From an uncultured Rhodospirillales bacterium (GTDB lineage: Bacteria > Pseudomonadota > Alphaproteobacteria > Acetobacterales > Acetobacteraceae): a DNA stretch of 35,265 bases. The position numbers were made by a program, and so were the translations under genes. The notes below the pieces were generated by a model, which saw only the letters and a list, made by a program, of their open reading frames with translations, was not told where the DNA came from and ran no database searches. Positions 25,302 to 33,488 of this stretch are shown piece by piece. The stretch is taken from NCBI GenBank assembly GCA_903845065.1, contig CAIMWH010000376.1, positions 1-35,265 on the forward strand, in the 5' to 3' direction. Numbering within the stretch: the stretch's first letter is position 1; every line of letters starts with the position of its first letter.

Positions 25302-27484
25302 GCCGCGTGCGCCATCGCCCGCCCGCCACACCAGTCCCGCCACGCCATCCGCAACGCCGCCCCGAAATTGGCGCCAAACCGAGGCCCATCACACAACGGG
25401 CTCCCGCGCATCCGCTCCCGCAGCCCCGCCCGCAAAGCCGCCAGCCCCGCCAAATCCCCCGCCCACGCCACCGCCAGCGCCTGATACGCCGCCACATCCG
25501 CCGCCACCCACTCCCCCAGCCCGACATTCCCCAAATGGCTCGCCGAATGCCGCGCCGCGAAAATCTCGCCCGGCATCGTCACCACCGGCACCCCCATCCA
25601 CAACGCCTCGCACGTCGTCAGCCCACCGCTATACGGAAACGGGTCCAGCACGATATCGATATCGCCATACTCCCCCAGCAACGCCCGATGCGGTGACCCA
25701 CCGCGCGGCTGCACCCGCGCCGGATCAATCCCCAACGCGGCGAACTGCGCGACAAACCCCGCGCGCGTCCCCGCATCCGCCATCTGATGACACTTCACCA
25801 CCAGCCGAGACCCCGGCACCGCCGCCAATATCCCCGCCCACGCCGCAACCGTCCCCCGCGTGATCTTCGCGAGGTTGTTAAAGCACCCGAACGTCACCCC
25901 CCCCGTCCCCAACGCCGGCAACGGCGCCACATCCGGCGCATACGGCGGCGGGCTGTAGCAGACATACCCATCCGGCATCACCATCAACCGCTCGGCATAG
26001 AACCGCGCGTTCTCCGCCGGCGTCTCCCACCGATCCGACACGAACCAGTCCATCTCCGCCAACCCGGTGCTGTGATTCTGCGATCCCACCCATTTCACCT
26101 GCACCGGCGCCAGCCGATGCGCACACAGCGGCAGCAACCCCTGGTCGCCATACCCGCCCAGGTCGATCAGCACATCCAACTCCAACCCCCGGATACGCGC
26201 CACCTGCGCCTCCATGCCCAACCCATCGAGCCCCGTCCAACTCGCCGCCACCATGCGGAACCGCCGAAAAATCGGATCGGCCCCATGCTCCGGCCCGACC
26301 GCATGCAAACTGAACCGCCGTGGATCGAGGTTCTCCAGCCCGGCAATCGTCAACCACCCCGTCGGATGCGTCTTCAGCGTCGGTGACAGCAGCCCCACCC
26401 GCAACGCCCGCTCCGGGTCCGCCGTCATCCGCCATACCGGCGGCTCCCCGCGCGGCAACACCTCCGCCCCGCCCAGCGCCGCGGCCAGCAACTCCCCCCC
26501 GCCAATCCCCTCGCAATACGGCAACGCATTGCACAACGTCCGCCACGCCAACGTCGAACGCGGTTCCGCCGCCACCGCCCGCGCCGCCAGCGCCGCCCCC
26601 TCGTCCTGCTCCCCCAGCGAAACCAGCGCGTTGGACAAATTATTGAGCAGCCCGCCATGCTCCCCATGGTCCGCGATCAACACCCGCAACTCATCCCGCG
26701 CCTCGCGATGCCGATGCAGCCGGATCAACGACGCCGCCCGATTATTGCGCAACGTCAAATCATCCGGCGCCAACGCAATCGCCCGATCCAGCGCCCCCAA
26801 CGCCTCCGCCACCCGATTGGCCCGCACCAGGCATTGCGCGAGGGACGCATGCGGAATCGCATGATCCGGCGCCAGCGCCGCCGCCAGCATCAGGTAGTCG
26901 ATGGCCTCATCCCGCCGCCCCACCCGCTCCAGCCCCTGCGCCAACGCCGTCAGCACCGCCGCATTGGCCGGATCGCGCTCCAGCGCACATTCCAGCCGCG
27001 CCACCTCCTCCGCCCCGCCGCCGGCCTGAAAGGCGGCCTCGCTCCGATGCACCGCGAACCCGATATTGTCCGGCGCCAACGTCTGCGCCTGCGCGAAAGC
27101 GGACTCCGCCGCCCCGTGATCTCCGGTCAGCACCAACGTGCTCCCCAACGCATCCCACGCCTCGGGCAGATCGGGCGCGATCCCACAGCACTGCAAAAAA
27201 AGGCTCTGCGCCCGATGCACCTCCCCCCGCACCAGAACCAGCGCCCCCAAACTGAGCAACGCCTCCACCCGCCGCGGCTGAAGTTCCAGCACCGCCTCAT
27301 ACCCCGCGATTGCCCGCGCAGCCTCGCCCCGCCCGCGATACATCTCGGCCTGCCGCAGCGGAACCTCATCCCACCCCGGCAACCGCCGCCGCAGCCCCGC
27401 CAGCATGGCCTCCCCGGCCGGATCACCCGCCCGAACCGCATCCAGCGCCGCATTCAGCAGCCCCGTCGCATCACCGTCAGCCAT
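25298..27484 (-). CDS. TPR-GT41 (OGT-like) glycosyltransferase, FlmG-like, probable flagellin glycosyltransferase
   Basis: A 728-residue protein. Residues 1 to about 320 are a series of TPR repeats; about 355-728 is a GT41 catalytic region like eukaryotic O-GlcNAc transferase. Key sites: His373 in KTHPTGW, APVQVKWVG (459-467), FNNLAK with Lys540, and DPFPYSGGLTTCEALWMG (614-631). In Caulobacter, FlmG of this design uses its TPRs to bind flagellin and adds a nonulosonic-acid sugar. Here it sits behind flagellin, flbT and flaF, so the same target is inferred; the donor sugar is unknown and no sugar-synthesis genes are in the window. ATG 27484 overlaps the methyltransferase stop by 8 bp. Confidence 0.9.
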   Translation of the reverse strand: MADGDATGLLNAALDAVRAGDPAGEAMLAGLRRRLPGWDEVPLRQAEMYRGRGEAARAIAGYEAVLELQPRRVEALLSLGALVLVRGEVHRAQSLFLQCCGIAPDLPEAWDALGSTLVLTGDHGAAESAFAQAQTLAPDNIGFAVHRSEAAFQAGGGAEEVARLECALERDPANAAVLTALAQGLERVGRRDEAIDYLMLAAALAPDHAIPHASLAQCLVRANRVAEALGALDRAIALAPDDLTLRNNRAASLIRLHRHREARDELRVLIADHGEHGGLLNNLSNALVSLGEQDEGAALAARAVAAEPRSTLAWRTLCNALPYCEGIGGGELLAAALGGAEVLPRGEPPVWRMTADPERALRVGLLSPTLKTHPTGWLTIAGLENLDPRRFSLHAVGPEHGADPIFRRFRMVAASWTGLDGLGMEAQVARIRGLELDVLIDLGGYGDQGLLPLCAHRLAPVQVKWVGSQNHSTGLAEMDWFVSDRWETPAENARFYAERLMVMPDGYVCYSPPPYAPDVAPLPALGTGGVTFGCFNNLAKITRGTVAAWAGILAAVPGSRLVVKCHQMADAGTRAGFVAQFAALGIDPARVQPRGGSPHRALLGEYGDIDIVLDPFPYSGGLTTCEALWMGVPVVTMPGEIFAARHSASHLGNVGLGEWVAADVAAYQALAVAWAGDLAGLAALRAGLRERMRGSPLCDGPRFGANFGAALRMAWRDWCGGRAMAHAA

Positions 27485-28892
27485 GAAGCACCGCCTTGCG
27501 CGCCACGATCACCATGCCCCGCACCGCCGCCCCCGCCTCCAGCCGCAGCGTCTCATCCCGCCGCACCGCCACGGTGAACCCCGCCGCCTCCAAGCACCCC
27601 ATCACATACGCCGGGTCATGCACGTAGCGCCCCTGCGAACCCAGCCGCCACCCGCGCCCACCCGCCCCCTCATCCTGCTCCAGCGTCAACACGAACACCC
27701 CGCCCGCCCGCATCTTCCGGCTCACCGCGGCGAACGTCTCGCCCAACGCGCCGAAATAACAGAACACGTCGCCCGCGATCACGCTGTCCCACTGCCGCTG
27801 CGTCCCAGCCAGATACGCCGGGATATCCGCCACGATCAGTTCCTCATAAATCCGCTTGTCCCGCGCCTGCGCGATCATCTTCTCCGAGATATCCACCCCC
27901 ATTATGCCCGCCATCGGCAAATCGGAGATCAACACCCCCACCAACCCGGTCCCGCACCCCAGGTCCAGCACCTCCCCCAGCGAACCGCCCGCCTCCTCCA
28001 ACTGCGCCACCAGCGCATCGCGGATCACCAGCGGCCCCCGATATCCCAGCCCGATCAAGTGCTGCTCGAACCGCCCGGCATACCCATCGAACACCGCCGC
28101 CAGGTAATCCGGCGGCGCCCGATCATCCTGCGGCAACAACCCCGCCGCCTGCACCAGGTGGCGCACATACGGGTCCTCCGGCGCCAAACGCAGCGCATCC
28201 TGATAAATCCCGGCCGCCTCGGCATGCCGATCCAGCTTGCTCAGCGCATGCCCATGCAACCCGAAGATGCATGCATCCGCGAGCCCCGCCTGCCGCGCCG
28301 CCACCGCGAGGCCCACCACCCGCGCGAAATCCCCCCGCCGCATCGCTTGCATCATCGCGGCCACCCGCAACCCGGCATGCTGCGCCACATTCAGGATCGC
28401 CGCGTCATGCACCGCCTGGCTCGCATCCTCATCGCCCGCCCGGCCCAGCGCCTCCGCCAAGCCCTGCCACGCCGCCGCCAGCCCCGGCGCCGCGCGCACC
28501 GCATCGCGCAGGCACGCAATCGCATCCTCCGGCCGATCGAGTTCGATCAGCGTCAACCCCAGCATCGCCTTGGCCCGCGCATTATCCGGCGCCAGCAGCA
28601 CCGCCTCCGCCGCATCCGCCACCGCCCCCAGATGATCATCGCTCTGCGCCCGCGCCTCTGCCCGCAACAAATGCAGCCCCGCGGACGCCGGCAACCGCAC
28701 AATGGCGCCATCCAACAACGCCAGCGCGCCCGGCAAATTCCCCTCCGCCATGCACAGGCGGGCCTCTATTTCATCGATCGTGGTCCCGTCCGCCGGGCCC
28801 CGCCGCAACGCCGCGATCGTGGCGCGCGCCGCGACAAGCCGCCCCGCCTGCAAAAACCGGCCGGCCTGCTGAACAAGAATGGTGGTGGCCAT
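27477..28892 (-). CDS. TPR-containing SAM-dependent methyltransferase
   Basis: A 471-residue protein: TPR-like helical repeats to about residue 250, then a class I methyltransferase domain introduced by FDGYAGRFEQHLIGLGYRGP and carrying SAM motif I VLDLGCGTGLVG (about 308-319), followed by GVDISEKMI and AGDVFCYFG. The methyl acceptor is unknown; with its flagellar neighbours it may act on flagellin lysines or on the glycan, but this is inference. ATG 28892 has AAGGAG six bases upstream; an ATG at 28913 would place that site inside the gene and is rejected. Overlaps the GT41 gene by 8 bp. Confidence 0.87.
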   Translation of the reverse strand: MATTILVQQAGRFLQAGRLVAARATIAALRRGPADGTTIDEIEARLCMAEGNLPGALALLDGAIVRLPASAGLHLLRAEARAQSDDHLGAVADAAEAVLLAPDNARAKAMLGLTLIELDRPEDAIACLRDAVRAAPGLAAAWQGLAEALGRAGDEDASQAVHDAAILNVAQHAGLRVAAMMQAMRRGDFARVVGLAVAARQAGLADACIFGLHGHALSKLDRHAEAAGIYQDALRLAPEDPYVRHLVQAAGLLPQDDRAPPDYLAAVFDGYAGRFEQHLIGLGYRGPLVIRDALVAQLEEAGGSLGEVLDLGCGTGLVGVLISDLPMAGIMGVDISEKMIAQARDKRIYEELIVADIPAYLAGTQRQWDSVIAGDVFCYFGALGETFAAVSRKMRAGGVFVLTLEQDEGAGGRGWRLGSQGRYVHDPAYVMGCLEAAGFTVAVRRDETLRLEAGAAVRGMVIVARKAVLHG

Positions 28893-28931
28893 GAAGGGCT
28901 CCTTTTGAGCCAAGGGTGAACAACAACCGCC

Positions 28932-29279
28932 TCAGCCCCGCGCGGAAAGCCCCGCCGCAAGGTCGGCATTCACCGTGATGAGGAAATCGATATCGGGCGC
29001 CGCCCGCTCCACCTCGCGCTGCACCGCCAACCCCACCGAAACGATGGACGCCTTCAGCGGCGCCGGCAGCGCATTCTCCGGATCGCGCACCAAATCAATC
29101 ACCGCGCTCCACAGCCGCCCGGTATCCGAGAGCGCCCGCACCAGCGGGATCGGCCCCGCATCGCGAGACTGCCGCAGCGCCGCATTGGCCCGCAGGAACA
29201 AGTCCGCCTCCTGGTCGCGATTGCTGCGCAACCCCTGGGTGGCCGAGTAGGCACGACTGGCCTGTTGATGGAATGACAT
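28932..29279 (-). CDS. flaF: Flagellar biosynthesis regulator FlaF
   Basis: A 115-residue protein, the usual FlaF length, helical, with the family pattern (ATQGLRSNRDQEADLFLRAN, then RLWSAVIDLVRDPEN). In Caulobacter FlaF promotes flagellin translation and secretion, opposing FlbT. It follows flbT by 36 bp with GAGGA before ATG 29279, and its stop is 39 bp from the methyltransferase start. Confidence 0.92.
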   Translation of the reverse strand: MSFHQQASRAYSATQGLRSNRDQEADLFLRANAALRQSRDAGPIPLVRALSDTGRLWSAVIDLVRDPENALPAPLKASIVSVGLAVQREVERAAPDIDFLITVNADLAAGLSARG

Positions 29280-29315
29280 CGGATTTTCCTCGTCATGGTC
29301 ATTTCGGTTAAAGCG

Positions 29316-29771
29316 TCAGGCCGGCACCGGCATCATGGCCCGCGCCGGAACCCCCGCATGGTCGACCGCCACCGGGGATACCCGCCCGAGGATCGAATCC
29401 TCATGGCGCATGATGCGGCGAACCAGCTTGAGCGCCTGGTAGCAATTGTCCTCCCCGGCGGCGGCGGCAACCTTGTCGAGAATCTCGCGCGCCAGCGCCG
29501 AAGTGGTGGTTTCCTTGAAGGCGTCGATAAACCCCCGCGCCGCCGCCAACCCGCTCACCCGCTCCTCGGGTGTGCCGATATAGGCGGATTGCAGGGCGAA
29601 ATAGATCCGCCGCGCCGGCGAATCGACGTCATCCGGCGCCATGATCTGCTTGCCGAACAGGAAGCGGGCATGCGCCGTCAATTCCAGGCGGGTTTTCGTG
29701 CGAAAGCGAATGGGAGCGCCGTTGACAATCATCATCTCCCCGGGGCGCAGCTCAAGTACCAGCGTTGACAT
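29316..29771 (-). CDS. flbT: Flagellin mRNA translational regulator FlbT
   Basis: A 151-residue cytosolic protein with the clear FlbT signature: LVLELRPGEMMIVNGAPIRF, then ARFLFGKQIMAPDDVDSPARR and IYFALQSAYIG. In alphaproteobacteria FlbT binds the 5' region of flagellin mRNA and lowers its translation or stability until the hook is complete. ATG 29771 has GAGGAA about 9 bases upstream; the longer frame to 29828 would run through the hairpin at 29790 and is rejected. Lies between the flagellin gene and flaF. Confidence 0.94.
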   Translation of the reverse strand: MSTLVLELRPGEMMIVNGAPIRFRTKTRLELTAHARFLFGKQIMAPDDVDSPARRIYFALQSAYIGTPEERVSGLAAARGFIDAFKETTTSALAREILDKVAAAAGEDNCYQALKLVRRIMRHEDSILGRVSPVAVDHAGVPARAMMPVPA

Positions 29772-29789
29772 GGGCTCTATTTCCTCGCC

Positions 29790-29811
29790 GGCCCCGTGTA
29801 ACAACGGGGCC
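29790..29811 (-). terminator. Hairpin between flagellin gene and flbT
   Basis: A perfect 8-bp GC-rich stem (GGCCCCGT/ACGGGGCC) with a six-base loop lies 51 bases after the flagellin stop and directly ahead of the flbT ribosome site. No U-run follows, so it may be a weak terminator, a 3' stabiliser of flagellin mRNA, or a structure that limits flbT translation. Confidence 0.5.
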
Positions 29812-29862
29812 ATTGCGCAGGGGCGCACGTTTTGTTCGCCCGGTCTGGTTCGTGCGCCTACT

Positions 29863-30717
29863 CTACTTGAACAGGCTCAACAGGCTCTGCGGCGCCTGGT
29901 TGGCAATCGAGAGCGACTGCGTGCCCAACTGCTGCCGGATCTGCAAGGACTGCAACTTGGCCGACTCCTTGGCGAGATCGGTATCGATCAGCGCGCCAAG
30001 CCCGCTGTTCAACGCGTCCATCTTGTCCGAGTTGTAGCTCACCTGGTTGGCGACATACTTATTCGCCGCGCCAAACCCGGCCATCGCGGTGCCCAGCGCC
30101 GACAACTGGTTCATGAACGTGGCCGTGGACGCGGTACCGATCAGGCTGGCCACCGTCGCCGCGCCATTGAGCTGCGTGCCAGTAAAGCTCACGCTCGCCA
30201 TGAACGCCGAGCCGCTATAGGTCGCGATACCATAGGTGGCCGCCACTTCGTTGCGCACCACCGCCACATTGCCGAACCCGCTGTTGCCGCCGATATCCCC
30301 CACCAGCGTCTTGCCGCTGTAGGTCGCGTCCTGGAAGAAGGTCTTCATGTTGGAGACCAGCGAATTGAACTGCTGGATATACTGCGCCCGCTGCGTCCCC
30401 TGCGTGTTGCTGTCCGCCAGCTTCACCAGCACATCACGCGCCGAGGACATCGTGTTGGACACGTTGTTGAGCGCCGTATTGGTGGTGGACAGCAACCCCT
30501 GCACGTTGCCGAGCTGCTGGTTGGCGCTGGTCAGCGCATTCACATCCGAGCGGACGCGCTGCGCCACCGCATACGCCGCGCCATCATCCGTGGCATCGGC
30601 CACGCGATAGCCGGTCGAGATGTGCTTCTGCGTCATCTGCAACGCGCTGTTGGTGGCGTTCAGGGACTGGAGGGCGATGGTGGCGCCCATGTTGGTATTG
30701 ACGGAATTCAGGGACAT
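29863..30717 (-). CDS. fliC: Flagellin
   Basis: A 284-residue, Asn/Gln/Ser/Ala-rich filament subunit. The N-terminal D0/D1 helices (MSLNSVNTNMGATIALQSLN, then STGYRVADATDDGAAYAVAQ) and the C-terminal helices (QIRQQLGTQSLSIANQAPQS) are typical; the exposed middle is very short, giving an alphaproteobacterial-size flagellin. There is no cysteine, as expected for a filament protein. AGGAAA lies before ATG 30717. Many exposed Ser/Thr in residues 150-215 could carry the glycan made by the downstream GT41 enzyme. Only one flagellin is in this window; others may exist elsewhere. Confidence 0.93.
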   Translation of the reverse strand: MSLNSVNTNMGATIALQSLNATNSALQMTQKHISTGYRVADATDDGAAYAVAQRVRSDVNALTSANQQLGNVQGLLSTTNTALNNVSNTMSSARDVLVKLADSNTQGTQRAQYIQQFNSLVSNMKTFFQDATYSGKTLVGDIGGNSGFGNVAVVRNEVAATYGIATYSGSAFMASVSFTGTQLNGAATVASLIGTASTATFMNQLSALGTAMAGFGAANKYVANQVSYNSDKMDALNSGLGALIDTDLAKESAKLQSLQIRQQLGTQSLSIANQAPQSLLSLFK

Positions 30718-30854
30718 GATGTGTTTTCCTACGTGTCCTAGCGATGAAGTGTGCCCCGCGCTTTTTGCGGGCGTGGCCGGAGTGTGCCGGGAACGAATTA
30801 ACCGGCCATGAAAGCCAGGCGGTTTTTCCGCCCATCGACATCAGTTTTTCAGCC
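30718..30854 (-). promoter_or_regulatory. Flagellin leader and promoter region
   Basis: The 137-bp space between flgL and the flagellin gene holds a GGCGG-A5-CCGCC hairpin at 30818-30832 just after flgL, and inverted GGCCGG/CCGGCC and CCCGC/GCGGG pairs nearer the flagellin start. I found no convincing sigma-54 or sigma-28 match (one weak GG-N11-GC at about 30742-30758), so the promoter is not assigned. The leader is the likely FlbT target, by analogy. Confidence 0.4.
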
Positions 30855-31937
30855 TCAGCCGCCCAGAATCGTCGCCAGCGACAGCGATCGCAGCGTGCCA
30901 AGCAACTGATACGAAGCCTGCAATTGCGTCTGCGTGGCCGTCAGCCGAGACAGCGTGGTGGCCATGTCCACGTCGTTGATCGTGCTCACCTGGCCCTGCA
31001 ACGCCGTGGCGGTATCCCCCAGGCTCTGCTGCCGCGCGGTCAGCGTCGCCTGCCGGTTGCCCATCACCCCGGCATCCCCGTTCAACGCCGAAATCGCGTC
31101 CCCCAGGCTGGTATGGGTGTCCTGCACCAGCGCCCCGAACCCCACCACCGTCGCCTGCCCGCTCGACAGCGCGCCGATGGTCGCCAGCGCCCGCATCACA
31201 TCGCGGATATACGAGCCGGTGGTGGAAATCCCCGTCGAGGCCACATCCCCATTCGCACTCGCCAACAGCCCGCTCGGCACCCGCTCATTGGCGCCGATCT
31301 GCACCGCCGGCCGATACCCCTGCAACACAGCCGCCGGCTGCGACAGCGCCGCCGAAAACGGCGAAACCCCCACCGCATTGGACGAAGCCGCCGCCAGCGT
31401 GGCGCCAATCGTCGCCGCCGCCCCCGCCACGCCGAGATTCCCCACCGCCGCGCTGATGCCCGTCACCATGCCCGAAACCATGATGTCGTTCGGCACCGGC
31501 GCATTGGCGCTGTCGCCCCCCGCCAGCACGAACACATCGCCGAACTTGCTGTTGAGCAGCCCCGCCACCTGCTTGAGCGCATCGCGCGCGCTCGCCGCCG
31601 TGGTGTCGATCGCGGTGGCGTTGATCCCGTTCAGCGCTGCGGTCTGGGCGAAAAAACTGCTGGCGATATCGCTGATCTGCGACAACGCGGACTGCGCCGT
31701 CTGCATCGGCCCGCTCGCCGTCTGCGCGTTGGTCTGCCACGTCTGCACCGCCGTCAGCGAGGACCCCAGCGTCAAGGACCCGCCCGCCCCGGCGCCAAGC
31801 CCAGACAAAGTATCCGACACCAGCCCATCCCCGGCCTGCTGCGTCAGCGTGGCCAACTGGCGGCGGATCACCGCGCCATCGCCGATCACCTGCGCCAGCG
31901 TCCCATTGCCATACGCCACGCTGCTGTTGACCTGCAT
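30855..31937 (-). CDS. flgL: Flagellar hook-associated protein 3 FlgL
   Basis: A 360-residue junction protein linking hook and filament. It is flagellin-like at both ends: the C-terminus (NDVDMATTLSRLTATQTQLQ, then ASYQLLGTLRSLSLATILGG) is diagnostic of FlgL, and the first 90 residues form the partner helices. AGGAGG lies 9 bases before ATG 31937 and overlaps the flgK stop, so translation is coupled. It is exported by the flagellar type III apparatus and has no signal peptide. Confidence 0.88.
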   Translation of the reverse strand: MQVNSSVAYGNGTLAQVIGDGAVIRRQLATLTQQAGDGLVSDTLSGLGAGAGGSLTLGSSLTAVQTWQTNAQTASGPMQTAQSALSQISDIASSFFAQTAALNGINATAIDTTAASARDALKQVAGLLNSKFGDVFVLAGGDSANAPVPNDIMVSGMVTGISAAVGNLGVAGAAATIGATLAAASSNAVGVSPFSAALSQPAAVLQGYRPAVQIGANERVPSGLLASANGDVASTGISTTGSYIRDVMRALATIGALSSGQATVVGFGALVQDTHTSLGDAISALNGDAGVMGNRQATLTARQQSLGDTATALQGQVSTINDVDMATTLSRLTATQTQLQASYQLLGTLRSLSLATILGG

Positions 31938-31950
31938 GGCCCGCGCCCTC

Positions 31951-33474
31951 CTACTGGATGCTCTGCAGCAGCTGCGTCCACAGCGCCTGCATGGTGGTAA
32001 TCACGCGAGCATTGGCGGCATAGGCGTTCTGCAACTGCACCATCGCCGAAAGCTCGCTGTCCATATTCACGCCGGACTGCTGGGACAGGCTCTGGCCGAG
32101 CGCCTTGCCCGCATCCGCCCCCGCCGTCGCGCTGTTCGCCGCACTCGCCGCATCCGCGCCCTGCGCCGAAATAATCGCGGTCGCATAATCCCCCAGCGCC
32201 GCCGGCGCCGCGATCGGCGAGGCCAGCCCGCCGAACGGCCCCATGCCCGCCAGGTTCGGCGCCGGCTGCACCGCCGTCGGCGAAAGCTGCCCGCTCAGGC
32301 TGAAATCCAGCACCCGGGTGATCAACGCATTGAACCCCGCCGGCCCCCCCGCCCCATTGGGCGAAAACGCCTGCGGCCCGCCCGGCGCCGCCACCACCAC
32401 CGCATTGCCATCCCGTACCTGCGAGGGCTTCGCCAGCACCGCCGGATTGACCGTGATGGTGGCCGAAAACCCCACATACGGCGCCTGCCGCGCCCCAACC
32501 GCCGCCGCCACCGGCACCACCCCGGCCGGATCGGTGAACAGCACCAGCCCCTGCGCCGCAAACCGCCCCGCCATGTTCTGCGCGAACTCATCGAGCGTGC
32601 CCTGGTAGGTCGGCAGCGTGCTGTCCCGCAACGCGAGGTCCGCCCCGATCGAGCCCGAATTCAACGCCGTCGTCACATCCTGCCCATTCAGCGTCACCCC
32701 CGGCACCCCGCCGCCCGGATACGCCGCCGCCGGCCCCAGCGTCGCCGCCTTCGCCACCAACCCCGCCCCGCTGGTCGGCAGCTCGAGCCCGCTGGTGGTC
32801 AACACCATCATGTCGCCATTGGCCTGCGCGATGAACTTCAACGACAGCAGCCCCGAAGCCCCCTGCGCCGCCGCATCGCGCTGGTTCTCCAGATCAGCCG
32901 TGCTGCCCCCCACCGCCCGCACCTGGATGATCTGCCGGCTCAACCCGCCGATCCGCGCCAGCGCCGCGTTGAGGGTGCCCACATCGGTCACCATCTGGTC
33001 CTGCGCCGCCTGCCGCTCGGTGGCGATCGCCTGCGCCGTGGCATGCAACTGGCTCGTCACCGCGCCCGCATCGTCCACCACCGCCTGCTGCTGCGGCGTG
33101 GAGGACGGATCGGTGAGCAGCGTCGAAAACCCATCGCGCAGCTTGCCGATCAACGAGGTCAAATCATTGCCCGCCCCCGGCTTGCCCTGCACCTGGTCGA
33201 TCCGCGCCAGCGCATCCGCCCGCGTGGTATCCTGCCCCACCGCCGCATTCTGCGCCGTCAACTGCGCCTGCAACGCGATATTGAGATCCCGCACCGTCAG
33301 CCCGGACACCACCCCCAGCGGCAAGCCGCCCGCCCCCAGCGCCGACTGCTGGTGCGTCTCGTGCACATACCCGGGCGTATTGGCGTTCGCGATATTCTGC
33401 GAAATCACCGCCAACCCGCGATTGGCATTCGCCAGGCCGGACATCGCAATAGAAAGCGGATCAATCCGGGACAT
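31951..33474 (-). CDS. flgK: Flagellar hook-associated protein 1 FlgK
   Basis: A 507-residue protein at the hook-filament junction. It starts SRIDPLSIAMSGLANANRGL with the rod/hook-family ISQNIANANTPGYV block (residues 24-37), and ends with the C-terminal helix MDSELSAMVQLQNAYAANAR, then VITTMQALWTQLLQ. The central Ala/Pro/Gly-rich part is variable. It follows flgE by 14 bp and precedes flgL by 13 bp. Confidence 0.94.
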   Translation of the reverse strand: MSRIDPLSIAMSGLANANRGLAVISQNIANANTPGYVHETHQQSALGAGGLPLGVVSGLTVRDLNIALQAQLTAQNAAVGQDTTRADALARIDQVQGKPGAGNDLTSLIGKLRDGFSTLLTDPSSTPQQQAVVDDAGAVTSQLHATAQAIATERQAAQDQMVTDVGTLNAALARIGGLSRQIIQVRAVGGSTADLENQRDAAAQGASGLLSLKFIAQANGDMMVLTTSGLELPTSGAGLVAKAATLGPAAAYPGGGVPGVTLNGQDVTTALNSGSIGADLALRDSTLPTYQGTLDEFAQNMAGRFAAQGLVLFTDPAGVVPVAAAVGARQAPYVGFSATITVNPAVLAKPSQVRDGNAVVVAAPGGPQAFSPNGAGGPAGFNALITRVLDFSLSGQLSPTAVQPAPNLAGMGPFGGLASPIAAPAALGDYATAIISAQGADAASAANSATAGADAGKALGQSLSQQSGVNMDSELSAMVQLQNAYAANARVITTMQALWTQLLQSIQ

Positions 33475-33488
33475 CGCCGCCGCCCCCG

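Noticed and set aside
30735-30800. Sigma-54 promoter for the flagellin gene
   Set aside because: Candidate GG...GC pairs have wrong spacing or wrong -12 bases; not strong enough to call.
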